A stretch of DNA of 64,000 nucleotides from Lithobates sylvaticus (GCA_028564925.1 CM053026.1:645691854-645755853); one strand, 5' to 3'. Numbered from the stretch's first letter, positions 46,307 through 58,530 are shown. The notes: a model not told the origin generated them from the sequence alone. Numbers and translations: made by a program.

Positions 46307-46457
46307 ATGCAGTAAATTATTGACAAGAAATTTTTACAATGCATTTTTACAAAAACACAAATAATACTTGACGAAGTATTTTAAAAGCACTATAACTTTC
46401 AAAAGAAAAAACAGCACAGCAGAGGTAACATGCTTCGAGGCTCAAACCCATGACTAT

Positions 46458-46731
46458 GGGGTTGATATACTAAAGGCAAATAGGCTGTTTACTTTGCAAG
46501 AGAATTTTCCCAGGGAATTGGTATATATGGAGAAGTTTCATTTTGCAAAGAACACCCAATCAATCACATGCAAGGAAATAAGAAAAAAACTGTTTTGCTT
46601 ATACACGATTGGATGATGGAAGTCAACAGAACTTCATCACATCAATCACTAAGATCTAGGGAAAATGCTATTGCAAACAGCAACTTCACTTGCCAAGTGC
46701 ACAACCTATTTTCCTTTAGTAAATTAACCCC
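46458..46731. mobile_element. Miniature element with GGGGTTGAT-type ends
   Basis: Left GGGGTTGATATACTAAAGG and right CCTTTAGTAAATTAACCCC are inverse at 18 of 19 positions. TA lies near both edges. A frequent frog miniature element; class uncertain. Confidence 0.7.
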
Positions 46732-47045
46732 TACAAGTCAGTGCTCTAATGTCTTGTTGACCTCTGAAAAACAACTGGCTTATTTTAGCATTGCTAGTGC
46801 CTTATGCCTTCAGGAACAAATGCCCGTAACACCGGTATTCTGTGTTCCAGGCATTAGTCCATGAACACATGAGGTCTTAAATGCAAATACCACTAGCTAC
46901 AGTATACAGCTGCAGTGTATTTCTACTTGTTATAGCATTTGATAGACTATAGGCAGCGGGACTGGATGCTGCACTTGTGCCTTCCAGTCATGTGAAAAAA
47001 GCTGGGAATGGACCCACACAGGCAAATGCCCATTGTGCATGTGGC

Positions 47046-48003
47046 TTAACCACTTTCAGACCGGACCAATTTGCAGCCAAAGGACCAGGCCCCTTTTTGC
47101 GATTCGGACTGCGTCGCTTTAACTGACAATTGTGCGGTCGTGCGACGTGGCTCCTAAACAAAATTGACGTCCTTTTTTTCCCACAAATAGAGCTTTCTTT
47201 TGGTGGTATTTGATCGCCCCTGCGGTTTTTATTTTTTGCGCTATAAACAAAAATAGAGCGACAATTTTGAAAAAAACGCATTCTTTTTTATTTTTTGCAA
47301 TAATAAATATCCCCCAAAAATATATAAAAAAAACTTTTTTTTCCCCTCAGTTTAGGCCGATACGTATTCTTCTACATATTTTTGGTAAAAAAAAAATCGC
47401 AATAAGCGATTATTGATTGGTTGGCGCAGAAGTTATAGCGTTTACAAGATAGTTTTATAGCATTTTTATTAATATTTTTTTTTTTTTATTAGTAATGGCG
47501 GCGATCAGCGATTTTTATTGTGACTGACATTTTTGACACATTTTTGGGACCATTGACATTTATACAGCAATCAATGTTATTTAAATGCATTGATTCCTGT
47601 ATAAATGACACTTGGCAGTGAAGGGGTTAACCACTAGGTGGCAGTGTAGGGGTTAAGTGTGCCTAGGGGTGTGTTTCTTACTGTGGGGGGGCGTGGCTGT
47701 CAGCTAGTGAATGCTGATTTCTGCTCCAATCACAGGGAGCAGAGATCGGCGTCACTAGTTGCTAGGCAGAACTGGGAGATGCTGTTTATTTCCGCATCTC
47801 CCCGTTCAGCCTTCCCGTGAGACGATCGCGGGTGTCCCCGTGGCGATCGAGTCCACGGGACCCGCGACCGGCCTCACGGGGGTCCCGACCGGCGCGCCCG
47901 AAGGCACGGCGGCATCTTAAAGGGGACGTATATATATGCCCTTATGCCTGTCCGTGCCATTCTGTCGACGTATATCGTCGTGCGCCGATCGGGAAGCGGT
48001 TAA
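47046..48003. mobile_element. TTAA-bounded element, TTAACCACTT family
   Basis: Left TTAACCACTTTCAGACCGG, right GGGAAGCGGTTAA with TTAA at both edges. Interior phrases CCCACAAATAGAGCTTTC and TGATTGGTTGGCGC as in 22918. The right third is CpG-rich (47760-47930). Confidence 0.85.
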
Positions 48004-49620
48004 CCAAAATAAATAAAGAAAATGTTTGGAGAACCACACTATATGTGCTCTTAAATTTATACAATACACAAGAAATAAAAAAATAAAAAATGTTATTAGG
48101 CCCCTGTCACACGGGCTGTCCAATCAGTCCACTGCGTACCCAAATATGTAGCAGCTCCGGTGGTTAAAGGTTACAGATTTATAAATGCTACCGGAGGCCT
48201 AAATTAAATATTTCTTGAAATATCACTAGATTGTCTATAATGAACTCTTGGTAACATTTAGAACACAGCAATGCTGTCCAATCTACAGAACTAAGCAAAC
48301 AGATTTTCTGTTTAGTCACCTTACAAACACATCACTTAGTTTATTTTGTAACCTAATTGATTTGAAGCTATTCAATGAAAGGTAGCAATTAAGAGATCTT
48401 TGAACTGCCGTCAATGGTTCTTTTTAAACCAAGCGCAAATTACTGCACAGAAAAAGTTTGTTGCAAAAGGAGAATCCAGACACATTCAACAAAGAGAAAA
48501 AGCTTAAAGAATGTTTGCTTTTAGTGTCCATTCCAACGAAAGATGGATATCTAAAAGGTACAGAGACAACCAAGCTAGCCATTTAAAAGTTGTGAATGAG
48601 TAAAAGGAAATTACTCACAATTTGCACTTTCTAGTAAGAACACTGTAGATGTGCAAGTAGAAAAGTAATTTGAAAGTAAACCAGTAATTCAAAAAAGATA
48701 TACAGTATCTAATACACATATTAAAGAAGAGTAACACAGCACTGCAGAAATACATGACTGATTATATATTTATATATACTGTATGTTGGGCACAGGTTTT
48801 TTTTCATAGAACATGGGTTACATGCAGGGTACCTTCAGGTGATTGGACACTGGCAAAAAGCTTTGCTAGGGCTGTCTCTGGTGCACACTCATATAAATTC
48901 CAAATTTTAGCAAGTAATAAGGAGTGAACAAAGGAGACAGAAGGAAGGATCTATGTCCTACTGTACTCCAAGATAAGGATTTTTCAGGCAAGTCAAAGTT
49001 CCCTTTATCTTAATACAGTACACCATGGGACATACCGTACAAAAAAGAATTCAAGGCATGATATATTTTTTACATGATTACACTAGTCCAGCTTGGACCA
49101 ATGTAACTATGTACAGGTATATGCCATACCTGGCTGATGTACCAGGAAGCTAGAAATCACTGAAGTAGACACTGCTACTTTAGTGATCTCTACTTGCTTC
49201 CGGGTCACATGCTGAGCAGCCGCCCTGATTCATTCTGAATACAGGAGGTCAGCCGCTCAGCACAGCCCCCGTTCAGAGAATGAAGAAATGGGGTGGTGAC
49301 ATCACACTCTCTATAATCAGATCTAAGAGGGGTGTCTGGAGTAAAGAGAGCACTAGGCTAGGATACTAAGGTAGCAAAGAAGGCTGAATTTGGGGGCTTA
49401 TATGAGCAACTCCCTGAAAAAAAGTCTTGATCACTGTGAAGCAAGAAGCTTCTGGAAAATAATGGATAAAGGCAGAAATCTGTCCCTTAAGAGTAATCAA
49501 GGCCAGATGCAACGCAAGGCCATCTTGAAAAAAGGTCAAGATACAAACAACAGAATGTTCTCTGGGACTCAGATATCTGTTCTCCCACCAGCCAAAGTAG
49601 GCCTTCCATCTGAAAAAAAT
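48004..49620. other. No gene seen
   Basis: AT-rich MICU3 intron 1 sequence. Nothing beyond short simple repeats was recognised. Confidence 0.5.
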
Positions 49621-49621
49621 A

Positions 49622-50207
49622 GTGTTGCGCTGTCAGGAAAACTTTTAATTTACTATATAGTGTATAACATACAAAATAAGAATGTAAACGAAATATCAAA
49701 GTCCACCAAAAGTGTGCTAAATCTTCATACAGCTGCTATCCACCAACCACCAAGTGATTATAATGCTACTAACCATATCCTTAGACCCCTACAATTTAAG
49801 AGGTCTAAATCAGCATTTGAAAGATGACCGATCCCACATGGATGGATAGATTGAGTGTTTCAGCTCTGTTCCTCTCACACCTCAGCAAGCCTCGAGCCTA
49901 GCTCTCTCATAAATAGCATGCCACAAAAGTGGTCACTGGATCGCTTCTCATATACCAGTCTCAGCAGCAAAAAAAACACATACCAAGGAAAGATCAAGGA
50001 AATCCTATAGTGAAGTACTGTTTACAAAACATTAATATACCAAATCGGTACAAAACAGACAGTATGACAAGCATATTGCACAACACCGCCGACTCTCCGG
50101 GCTGGCGTGATAACGGCACCACTAAACGTCCTATGCACGTTTGTCCAACGGGATGGCTTCCAAGGGGCATAAGAATTTAATTAGACGTTTTCCTGACAGC
50201 GCAATAC
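49622..50207. mobile_element. Inverted-repeat element with TTGCGCTGTCAGG ends
   Basis: TTGCGCTGTCAGGAAAAC (49625-49642) and its exact inverse (50187-50204) bound 0.6 kb. Near its right end the minus strand reads CCTTGGAAGCC-ATCCCGTT-GGACAAACGTG (50132-50165), which resembles a decayed hammerhead. No clear target duplication. Probably a non-autonomous element. Confidence 0.55.
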
Positions 50208-50431
50208 AATTTTTTTTCTGTTGTCTTTTAAGATTTATGTGTGAATATCAGCGAGGGCTGCAATCAGGTTTTTTACTTTCTCACCTTCATTTAATTTAAT
50301 TGATTCATTTGCAGGTTAAGCACAACATAGGCCTTCAATCTGCCATGTAGATCTTGAGGTAGGTAGATTTTCTCGCTCTGAGTAAGGTGGCATGACTTGG
50401 GTTTTAACAGCAATGTTTTTAAAGCCAGTGG

Positions 50432-51000
50432 ATGGGATACCTGGTGCTAGAAAATCTGGCCTTTATGAACGAAGCCAAGATTGTCCAACATGAGTCCAAG
50501 TATGTCTGTGTACCAAGTCCTTCTGGGCCAATTGAGTATTATGAGGATCATCAAAACCCTTTTTGTCTAGGGAGTTGGTGGAATCCATTGTCACAACCTT
50601 CCAAGGTGTGGGAAGGTATGACTTTTTCAGACTACAGGGCAGAGTTGGAGATCCACAATGCCAAGAAGAGAATTGTCTGGCTGGAAAGATGTATAGGATT
50701 TTGCAGAGGGTGGATCTGTTTGTTACACAATGCGAGGATGGAGAGTTAAAGTGTCCTGAAGTGAAACTGGACAAAATGGAATACCTGGAAGAAGACTACC
50801 ATTACGCACAGAACCCTTATCTCAGCTTTTGCCAAGAGGTGCCTTTTGGATCTGCGGGTACACACATTGGACCTCAAAGAGGAAATCTTTCCTGGAGAAA
50901 TGAAGATTCTGTCCAGGATTAGACTCAAGTACATTGTGAGGGACATTACTGTGGCAGAGGAGTCCTTCATTAGAAAATGGTCCAAGTACCCTGTGACATG
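50432..51000 (+). pseudogene. Unrecognised coding-like segment, possible retropseudogene
   Basis: Three overlapping plus-strand stretches look protein-like rather than random: NEAKIVQHESKYVCVPS (50468-50520), LVESIVTTFQGVGRYDFFRL through CEDGELKCPEVKLDKMEYLEED (50568-50800), and in a third frame EEIFPGEMKILSRIRLKYIVRD (50878-50945). The composition, rich in E, K, R, L and aromatic residues without simple repeats, suits a former soluble protein read in shifted frames. No introns are visible within it, which favours a processed copy, but no poly-A tail or parent gene was recognised. It could also be decayed transposon coding. Confidence 0.3.
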
Positions 51001-51390
51001 AATGCTCTGCAGATGAGCAAGAAGCAGTGCATGTACCTTTGTGAACATATTGGTGCAGAGGAGAGACAGAATATTAGTCTCAGCTGTCCACAGGTCTGGA
51101 TGCCAGCCTGAAGTTCTGTATGAAGCTAAATAAAATATTCAAATGTAATGCTTATCCAATGCAGATGAGTTAATAGGATGGTTGGTTCCTGTCAGGTACA
51201 TTACCACCGTTAATCTTACTAAAGGGTAATCACAGGTTCCCTTAACAGCCAGGGCAATGGAAAGGACAGCTTTTGAAACACTAGATAGACTATACCAGTA
51301 CATGGGCCCTCCTTTTTGGTTTACATGGGGTCCCAGCCTTTCCCCAAAAAATTATGATGTCTTGTACCTGACAGTGGAGCCCGAGATGAC
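51001..51390. other. No gene seen
   Basis: No recognisable feature. Confidence 0.4.
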
Positions 51391-51850
51391 AAGGGTGACC
51401 TCTTAAGTAATTCCCATCCAAGCATCCCTGGTAGAGGAGACAAGGACTGCTAGGGCAGTGGAAGGGCACAGGTGCCAGGACTCTGTGGTAGTGAGCTGAA
51501 GCTTGGGAACACAGGAGTCCTTCCAGTGGTAGTATGAAGTCTGGTCACAAGTCTTATTCAGCAGCAGCCAGACAGGTGCAGGGTCATGATCACGTTCAAG
51601 GTCAGAAACAGGCAGAAGTTGGTAACGTGCTGGCAACGAGGCACCAAGTCAGGGGGCGGAGATGTAGTCAAAAAACCAAGCTGAGGTGGTAACACAAGCG
51701 AGCAGCAGACATAACAGGCAGGGGTGATCCAAGAGAGGTGTTAGATGTAGCTGGGTCAGGAACAAGGTTAGCAGACTTTCAAGAAGCAGGAACAGAGGAA
51801 CCAGAGCTGAAGACAATGCAGCACTTTGTGATACGACGTGCACTTTCTAA
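51391..51850. repeat. LTR-like or minisatellite-like sequence
   Basis: AGGCAGAAGT, GGCACAGGTGCCAGG, GGTCAGGAACAAGG and similar G/A-rich words resemble in style the Ty3/gypsy LTR at 11200-11450, but no TG/CA ends, target duplication or internal coding were found. A solo-LTR relic is possible. Confidence 0.25.
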
Positions 51851-52060
51851 AGACTGTAGAAAGGGAAAGACTGCAGATATACATGTAAAACTTATGTAGG
51901 AAGATTTGTTTCATCTCTGTGTATCATCTGAGGCTATTCACTTCACTGAATATAGAGAGAGATTACAACCATTTTAAGTACATAGTACATAGTTCATGTT
52001 GCATAGACATGGACTTTATGCCTTATGGAAAATTTGAGTGCCATATCCATCTTTTGCACA

Positions 52061-52386
52061 AATTTATTTTTATTTATATAGCGCCGTCAATTTACGCAGC
52101 GCTTTACATATACATTGTACATTCACATCGGTCCCTACCCTCAAGGAGCTTACAATCTAAGGTCCCCAACTCACATTCATATACTAGGGCCAAATTGGAC
52201 AGAAGCCAATTAACCTACCAGCATGTCTTTGGAGTGTGGGAGGAAACCGGAGTACCCGGAGGAAACCCACGCAGGCACAAGGAGAACATGCAAACTCCAG
52301 GAAGGAAGTGTCGAGGTTGGGACTCGAACCAGCGACCCTTTTTTCTGCTAGGCAAGAGTGCTACCCCCTACACCACTGGGCCGCCA
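52061..52386 (-). mobile_element. tRNA-derived SINE with L2-type tail
   Basis: On the minus strand the head holds an A box (GTGGTGTAGGGGGTAGCAC, complement of 52361-52379) and a B box (GGTTCGAGTCCC, complement of 52319-52330), the internal promoter for RNA polymerase III. The conserved body has TTTCCTCCGGGTACTCCGG. The tail has AGATTGTAAGCTCCTTGAGGG, which recalls L2 LINE 3' ends and suggests L2 enzymes moved it, then TATATAAATAAAAATAAATT. About 325 bp and near full length. Confidence 0.85.
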
Positions 52387-53213
52387 GAAATAATTATTAA
52401 TTTGGATTTAATATTTTATGGACCATTTAAGTGCTGTTTTCACCTTGTTCCAACATGGCCATCAAATGTTTTTTTTTTTTGTCTTAACTATCTAATCTTC
52501 ACTATACAAAAAGTCATTTTCATTTAATCACACTTTTAGCTAGTGAAGTAGCGGAGTATAAATTAATAGTAATTTGCAACAAAGGCAAATTTCTTCCAAA
52601 CTAATATTAGTTCATGGGCAGATCTATAACTAAAATTTGGTCATGCATGTACACAATTAGGAGGAATTACAAGTGACGCTCAAATATAGCTCAGAGGTGG
52701 TCCAACAATATTAGTTGTAATCACTTTAATAATTATTATTGTATTTTTAGGGGTCAGTGACTCCTTTTTTGTAAGCATAATACCATTGATATAATAAGGC
52801 TGAGATTATTTTATTACTATATAGTTTTGATGATGCCCAGATTTTAATTACAAAAATGATTAATAACACAATAACCTCTACAGAAGATACAGGCAGGTCT
52901 AGACTATTTCTAAAGCCAGGTTAATGGTTATTCCAAAAAAATATTTGCAATAGGCATGAGAGAAGCCCAGTATCTGAGCAGTGGCATTGGGCTGGGGATC
53001 ATAAAGCCTCTAATAGACAAACATTAAAACATTTAAAATGTGGCCCCAAACATTGGTGAGAGCCTTTCTAGGGCTGTAGGATAATTCCATAGGTCTATGC
53101 CTAACTTTGCTACTATGGCAGCTCCACTTATGGATCTCACCAAAGGGGTCAGGTTCACAGTGGGCAAATTGAATGAAAAAGCATAGAGCTTTTCAAGAGC
53201 TGAAGATAGTATT
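52387..53213. other. No gene seen
   Basis: AT-rich intron-like sequence. Confidence 0.5.
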
Positions 53214-53221
53214 GTATAAGG

Positions 53222-53377
53222 CAGTGGTCTCAAACTGGCGGCCCTCCAGCTGTTGCGGAACTACAAGTCGCATCATGCCTCTGCCCATGGGAGTCATGCT
53301 CGTAACTATCAGCCTTGCAATGCCTCATGGGAATTGTAGTTCTGCAACAGCTGGAGGCCACCAGTTTGAGACCCCTG
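53222..53377. mobile_element. hAT miniature element with perfect 8-bp duplication
   Basis: Begins CAGTGGTCTCAAACTGG and ends CCAGTTTGAGACCCCTG, flanked by GTATAAGG on both sides (53214-53221, 53378-53385). The arms share CCAGCTGTTGCGGAACTACA and its inverse. Related to 19654-19810 in the CTCCAGCTGT arm. Confidence 0.92.
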
Positions 53378-53385
53378 GTATAAGG

Positions 53386-53821
53386 GAACAGTGTTACACA
53401 TCCACAACTTCAGTCAAGAATGTATTGTACAAACCAATACTTCTGTTGATGGCCAGGGAGCAGCCTTGACACTAACCAACAATTAAATATAAAAAGAGGC
53501 CTTCGCACTACTAAGTGTTAAAATGGATAAAATGTCAAAAGGTGATATAAAAAAAAATTATTAAATATATATCAAAAATAAATACAATAGGTGTAATAAC
53601 CAGTGTATAATAACCAGTATGACAATAAAGTGCAATTTCAGTGCAAACCAAGTGCCATGAAATAAACCAGCAGCAAAATCTGATAGTGTTCACACAACAC
53701 AAATAAAAGAATATATGAAAAGTGATCCTGCGCAACAGTCTAAAAGCACACACCTAAAATGTAAAATATGGTATAATAAAGAGTGATAAACAAAATCAAT
53801 GTGTATGATCCAAGTGATAAA
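53386..53821. other. No gene seen; A-rich repeat-like DNA
   Basis: AATAAATA-type words and tandem GTGTAATAACCAGT/GTATAATAACCAGT copies. No gene. Confidence 0.45.
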
Positions 53822-54541
53822 TACCGTATTTATCGGCGTATAACACGCACTTTTTCCCCCTTAAAATCAGGGGAAAGTCGTGGGTGTGTGTTATACGCCG
53901 ACACCTTCCAAAAAAAATTACAAAAAAAGCGAGCGGCGCCGAAAAATGGTGACTGCCACCGAAAAGGACCGAACCGCGGCCGAAAAAGGCCGAAGCCGAC
54001 TGTTCAGCTCCGCTCGTAGTCCCGCCTCCCTGCGCTCGCTCCCAAAGACAGCAGGGAGGCGGGACTCCGAGCGGAGCCGAACAGTCGGCTCGGTCTTTTT
54101 CGGCCGCGCTTCGGCCTTTTTCGGCCGCGCTTTGGTCTTTTTCGGCGGCGCATGCGCGGTTTGTCTCGCGGCGGGAAATTTAAACGTGGGCAAGGCAAAT
54201 GACGCTGGCAATGCTGCAAATCACACTGGGCAAACTACAAATGATGCTGGCAAGCTGCAAATGACAATGGGCAAGCTACAAATGACACTGGGCAAGGCTG
54301 CAAATGACGCTGGGCAAGGCTGCAAATGACGCTGGGCAAGGCTGCAAAAGACGCTGGGCAAGGCTGCAAAAGACGCTGGGCAAGCTGCAAATGACGCTGG
54401 GCAAGCTGCAAATGACGCTTAAGTAAGTAAGTTTTTTTTCCCATAAACTTCTCTCCTAAAACTTTTCTTCCTTAAAATTCCCTCCTAAACTTGGGGTGCG
54501 TGTTATACGCCGGTGCGTGTTATACGCCGATAAATACGGTA
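53822..54541. mobile_element. Terminal-inverted-repeat DNA element TACCGTATTTATCGG
   Basis: Left TACCGTATTTATCGGCG, right CGCCGATAAATACGGTA, with possible TA duplication. The motif GTTATACGCCG follows at both ends and is doubled at the right (54501-54531). The interior holds a CpG-rich imperfect hairpin (53940-54160) and a 22-bp tandem array. No transposase. The Lys/Pro/Arg-rich open frames arise from the repeats. Confidence 0.75.
54195..54420. repeat. 22-bp tandem array
   Basis: About ten units built on TGACGCTGGGCAAGGCTGCAAA with shorter variants lacking GG. Lies inside the 53822 element. Confidence 0.9.
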
Positions 54542-55565
54542 AATGAATATTTAAATAAATGGAGTGTATATAAAACTGGGAAGAATTATTGTGAACACTA
54601 TGTGTAAACGTGAATAAATAAAACAATAAATAAATGAGTCCATGTGATGGTTCTTTAACTAATAATAACTAATCAACAATTGCCGCTGGTTATATTACTG
54701 ATCTGCGACTTCATAAAGCATATCTGTAATTACAGTAGAAACCATCCAACAACCTTGTTTATGGCTTCAACTTGTATAGAAGTAGTGTGTACAGCAAGCT
54801 TTACAAAGCTTTTAGCCAGCTTTGTTGTAAACCTCAAAGCAACCTTCAGCTTTATTTGAAGATGTTAAACACAGATCTAAATGGGAATGCTGGCTGTCCC
54901 TATAAACAAGGCGCTAGCAGGCTTGAATTAGGTTTCAAGTAGTGTCGAAGCCTAAAAGGCTCCATGCACACTTTAAGCTAAAAAATGCCAGAAAAACACT
55001 CTTAATGGTGTTTTTGTGCAAGCTTTTATTAGGATTTGCTTAGCATGCATATAATAATTACAATCCAGCAATATGCTTAATGATTGGACCCTCGTGATTG
55101 TAAGGTGAGTTGTGTTAAGGCATTTTTTGGAACCCTAAAAAGTCAGGTTATGCACATCCTCTTCATGACTGGAGGTCACCATATTAATTGGTCAATGTGT
55201 GTGCCATTGCTACTGATAATTTGCCCCACTGTGTCATTGAAGCCTTTGCTTAATCCTTATGAATCCCTTATTTGGTCAAAATAGGTCCTCACTCACACCA
55301 TGTTGAATTAAAATAGCATTTAATGTGGTGCGTTTTTATAGACAGTGTTCTGTCTGCTGTTAAACCCTTTTCCCAGCTGGCCCACTAATACAGCATTATA
55401 TACTGCTGCAGGAAGACAGCCTTCTGGCTTCTGCTCTGCAATACCCCAACTGCAATGTGTGAATTGAGCTATGCGGCTCACTATACAAATAGATAAATGT
55501 GATGCTATATCATCTCTTTCAGTTCGCTCTGAACTCACACATTGGCCCATGTTCCGTTATAACAT
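54542..55565. other. No gene seen
   Basis: AT-rich intron-like sequence. Confidence 0.5.
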
Positions 55566-55797
55566 CAGCACTAAAGTTGACCACACACTGCTCCAATTTT
55601 GGCCGATTCCTGCTGAATCGGTTGTAATGTGCTAACACCTGGTTTGAGAAAAGTCGATTTTTCAACAGATTTTTGGCAAAGGAGCAGTGACTTCATTCAA
55701 TCTGATGTAGTCACTTTTTGGGGCACCCACAGCTGGTGAATACAACAGCCGAAGGGGGAGCGTTGACAGATTTTTTACATTCAGCCTGCAAGGCTGA
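55566..55797. repeat. Miniature-element-like repeat
   Basis: TTGACCACACACTGCTCCAAT with TTCCTGCTGAATCGG and GCAGTGACTTCATTCAATCTG; a relative is at 61555-61800. Confidence 0.45.
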
Positions 55798-57240
55798 ACA
55801 TAGTTACATAGTAGGTGAGGTTGAAAAAAGACCATCAAGTCCAACCTGTGTGTGTGCTTTTATGTCAGTATTATATTGTATATCCTTGTATGTTGTGGTT
55901 GTTCAGGTGCCTATCTAATAGTTTTTGGAAATTATCGATGCTCCCCGCTGAAACCACTGCCTGTAGAATTCCACATCATTAGCGCTCTTACAGTAAAGAA
56001 CCCTCTACGCAGTTTACGGTTAAACCGCTTCTCTTCTAATTTTAGTGAATGTGTCTTTTTAAATCCCCTTTCTCAGAAAAGTTATATCCCTATTGTGGGG
56101 TCACCTGTACATTACTTGTACATTGAAATCATATCCCCTCTTAAGCGTCTCTTCTCCAGAGAGAATAAGTTCAGTGCTCGTAACCTTTCCTCATAACTGA
56201 GGTCCTCCAGTCCCTTTATTAGCTTTGTTGCCCTTCTCTGGACTCTCTCCAGTTCCAGCACATCCTTTCTGAGGACTGGTGCCCAGAACTGGACGGCATA
56301 CTCTAGGTGCGGCCGGACTAGAGTCTTGTAGAGTGGGAGAATTATCGTTTTATCTCTTGAGTTAATCCCCTCTTTAATGCATGCCAATATTCTGTTTGCT
56401 TTGCTTGCAGCAGCTTGGCATTGCATGCCATTGCTGAGCCTGTCATCTACTAGGACCCCCATGTTCATTTCCATCATATATTCCCCAGGAGGTTCTCCCC
56501 CTAGTGAATAGATTGCATTCATATTTTTTCCACCCAAATGCATTATTTTAAAAAAATGTTCTACATTAAACCTCATTTGCCATGTAGTTGCCCACCACAT
56601 TCATTTGTTCAGATCTTCTTGCAAGGTTTCCACATCCTGCGGATAAATTATTGCCCTGCTTAGTATCATCCGCAAATACTGATATATGAATAAATTAAAT
56701 AGGATTGGTCCCAGGACAGAACCCTGGAGGACCCCACTTTCCACACCGGACCTTTCCGAGTACTCCCCATTTATCACTACCCTCTGAACTCGCCCCTGTA
56801 GCCAGTTTTCAATCCATGTTTTTACCCTATGGTCCATGCCGACAGACCTTAGTTTGTACAGTAAACGTTTATGGCAAACTGTATAAAATGCCTTTGCAAA
56901 ATCCAGATACACCACGTCTACGGGCCTTCCTTTAATAGGTTGGTTTCGCAAGAACGAATCTTCATGAATCCATGCCGATTACTGCTAATGATACAGTTTT
57001 CCTTACTAAAATCTTGTATATAGTCCCTTATCTCCTCCAAGAGCTTGCATACTATTGATGTTAGGCTAACTGGTCTGTCATTTCCAGGGATGCATATTGG
57101 CCCTTTTTTTACATACTGGAGCTACATTGGCTTTTCTCCAATCTGCTGCTACCATTCCAGTCAGTAGACTGTTCGTAAAAATTAGGAACAATGGTCTGGC
57201 AATTACTTGACTGAGTTCCTTAAGGACCCTCAGGTGCTGG
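55798..57240 (-). mobile_element. CR1-like LINE, minus strand, 5'-truncated
   Basis: Minus-strand reverse transcriptase: VVYLDFAKAFYTVCHKRLL (palm, 56860-56930), [29 protein letters not shown], then [35 protein letters not shown] and [18 protein letters not shown]. About 25 codons around the catalytic aspartates are missing near 56650-56690, so it is inactive. The 3' end is the inverse of the CTATGTAA tail (55798-55815). Same family as 24948-26395. Confidence 0.87.
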
Positions 57241-57410
57241 AAAACCAACAGCTGTCCGGCTCCCGATCAAAGTGTTCTGGCGGGGGGGGGAGGGCATCCC
57301 CCTGTCAGAATACAACAGCTCAGCGGGGGAGATCGCTGTACTGATGTTGGATGGTTAGTACAGCGGCTCCGGCCAGAGCTGTCAGTGTGTACCAGGCTTT
57401 ACTTTTGTCT
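57241..57410. repeat. Frog repeat fragment
   Basis: CCAACAGCTGTCCGGCTCCC to GTGTACCAGGCTTTA, which looks like one end of a miniature element. G run at 57283-57291. Confidence 0.35.
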
Positions 57411-57866
57411 GGTTATACTTTTTGGTATATGCATACATTATAGTTATTCTTTTAATATCTATTTTATACTTATAATGCCAGGAGTTAGCATAGTACCCCA
57501 TGTGGTGAAGCTGAATGGGTGAAATACAGTGCATCCAGAAAATTTTCACAGCGCTTCACTTTTTCCACATTTTGTTATGTTACAGTCTTTTTCCAAAATA
57601 GATTAAATTCATAATTTTCCTCAAAAATCTACAAACAATACCCCATATTGACAACATGAAAGAAGTTTTTTTGAAATCTTGGCAATTGTATTAAAAATAG
57701 AAAACAAATCACATGTACATAAGTATGACACTCAAAATTGAGCTCATGTGCATCCTTGAGCTGTTTCTACAACTTGCTTGGAGTCCACCTGTGGTAAATT
57801 CAGTTGATTGGACATGATTTGGAAAGGCACACACCTGTCTATATAAGGTCCCACAGTTAACAGTGC

Positions 57867-58530
57867 ATGTCAGAGCACAAACCAAGCCATGAAGTCCAAG
57901 GAGACAGGATTGTATTGCGATCTGGGGAAGGGTACAGAAAAAATTATGCAGCATTGAATGTCCCAATGAGCACAGTGGCCTCCATCATCCAAAAATTGAG
58001 TTTTGGAACCACCAGGACTCTTCCTAGAGTGGGCCGCCTGGCCAAACTGAGCTATCGGTGGAGAAGGGTTTTAGTCAGGGAGGTGACCAAGAACCCTTTC
58101 GTCACTCTGACAGAGCTCCAGCATTTCTCTGTGAAGAGAGGAAAACCTTCCAGAAGAACAACCATCTCTGCAGCACTCCACCAATCAGGCCTGTATGGTA
58201 GAGTGGCCAAACGAAACCACTCCTCAGTAAAAGGCACATAACAGCCCACCTGGAGTTTGCCAAAAGGCACCTGAAGGACTCTCAGACCATGGGAAACTCT
58301 CTGGTCTGATGAAACAAACAAAAACAGCGGCAGAAACTGGGAGACTAGTCAGGATTGAGAGAAAGATTAATGCAGCAATGTACAGAGACATCCTTGAGGA
58401 AAACCTGCTCCAGGGCGATCTGGAACTCAGACTGGGGCGAAGGTTCATCTTTCAACAGGACAACGACCCTAAGCACACAGCCAAGATAACAAAGGTGTGG
58501 CTACGGGACAACTCTGTGAATGTCTTCATG
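57867..58530 (+). pseudogene. Tc1-like transposase, partial
   Basis: Residues from an ATG at 57867 (MSEHKPSHEVQGDRIV) cover the paired-type helix-turn-helix DNA-binding domain to about 58240. A second stretch carries AAMYRDILEENLLQGDL and GRRFIFQQDNDPKHTAK, with the second catalytic Asp of the DD34E triad. The strand of about 70 residues between the first Asp (SDETN) and AAMYRD is deleted, and the final Glu region (SPDLNPIE in intact relatives) is absent. Not functional. Confidence 0.82.

Noticed and set aside
52319-52386. Possible tRNA gene from A and B boxes on the minus strand
   Set aside because: No cloverleaf with proper acceptor stem was found, and the boxes continue directly into a SINE body and L2-type tail.
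53880-54329. Frames with repeated KK-ARPKK or DAGNAAN units
   Set aside because: They arise from CpG-rich hairpins and the 22-bp array in a DNA element.
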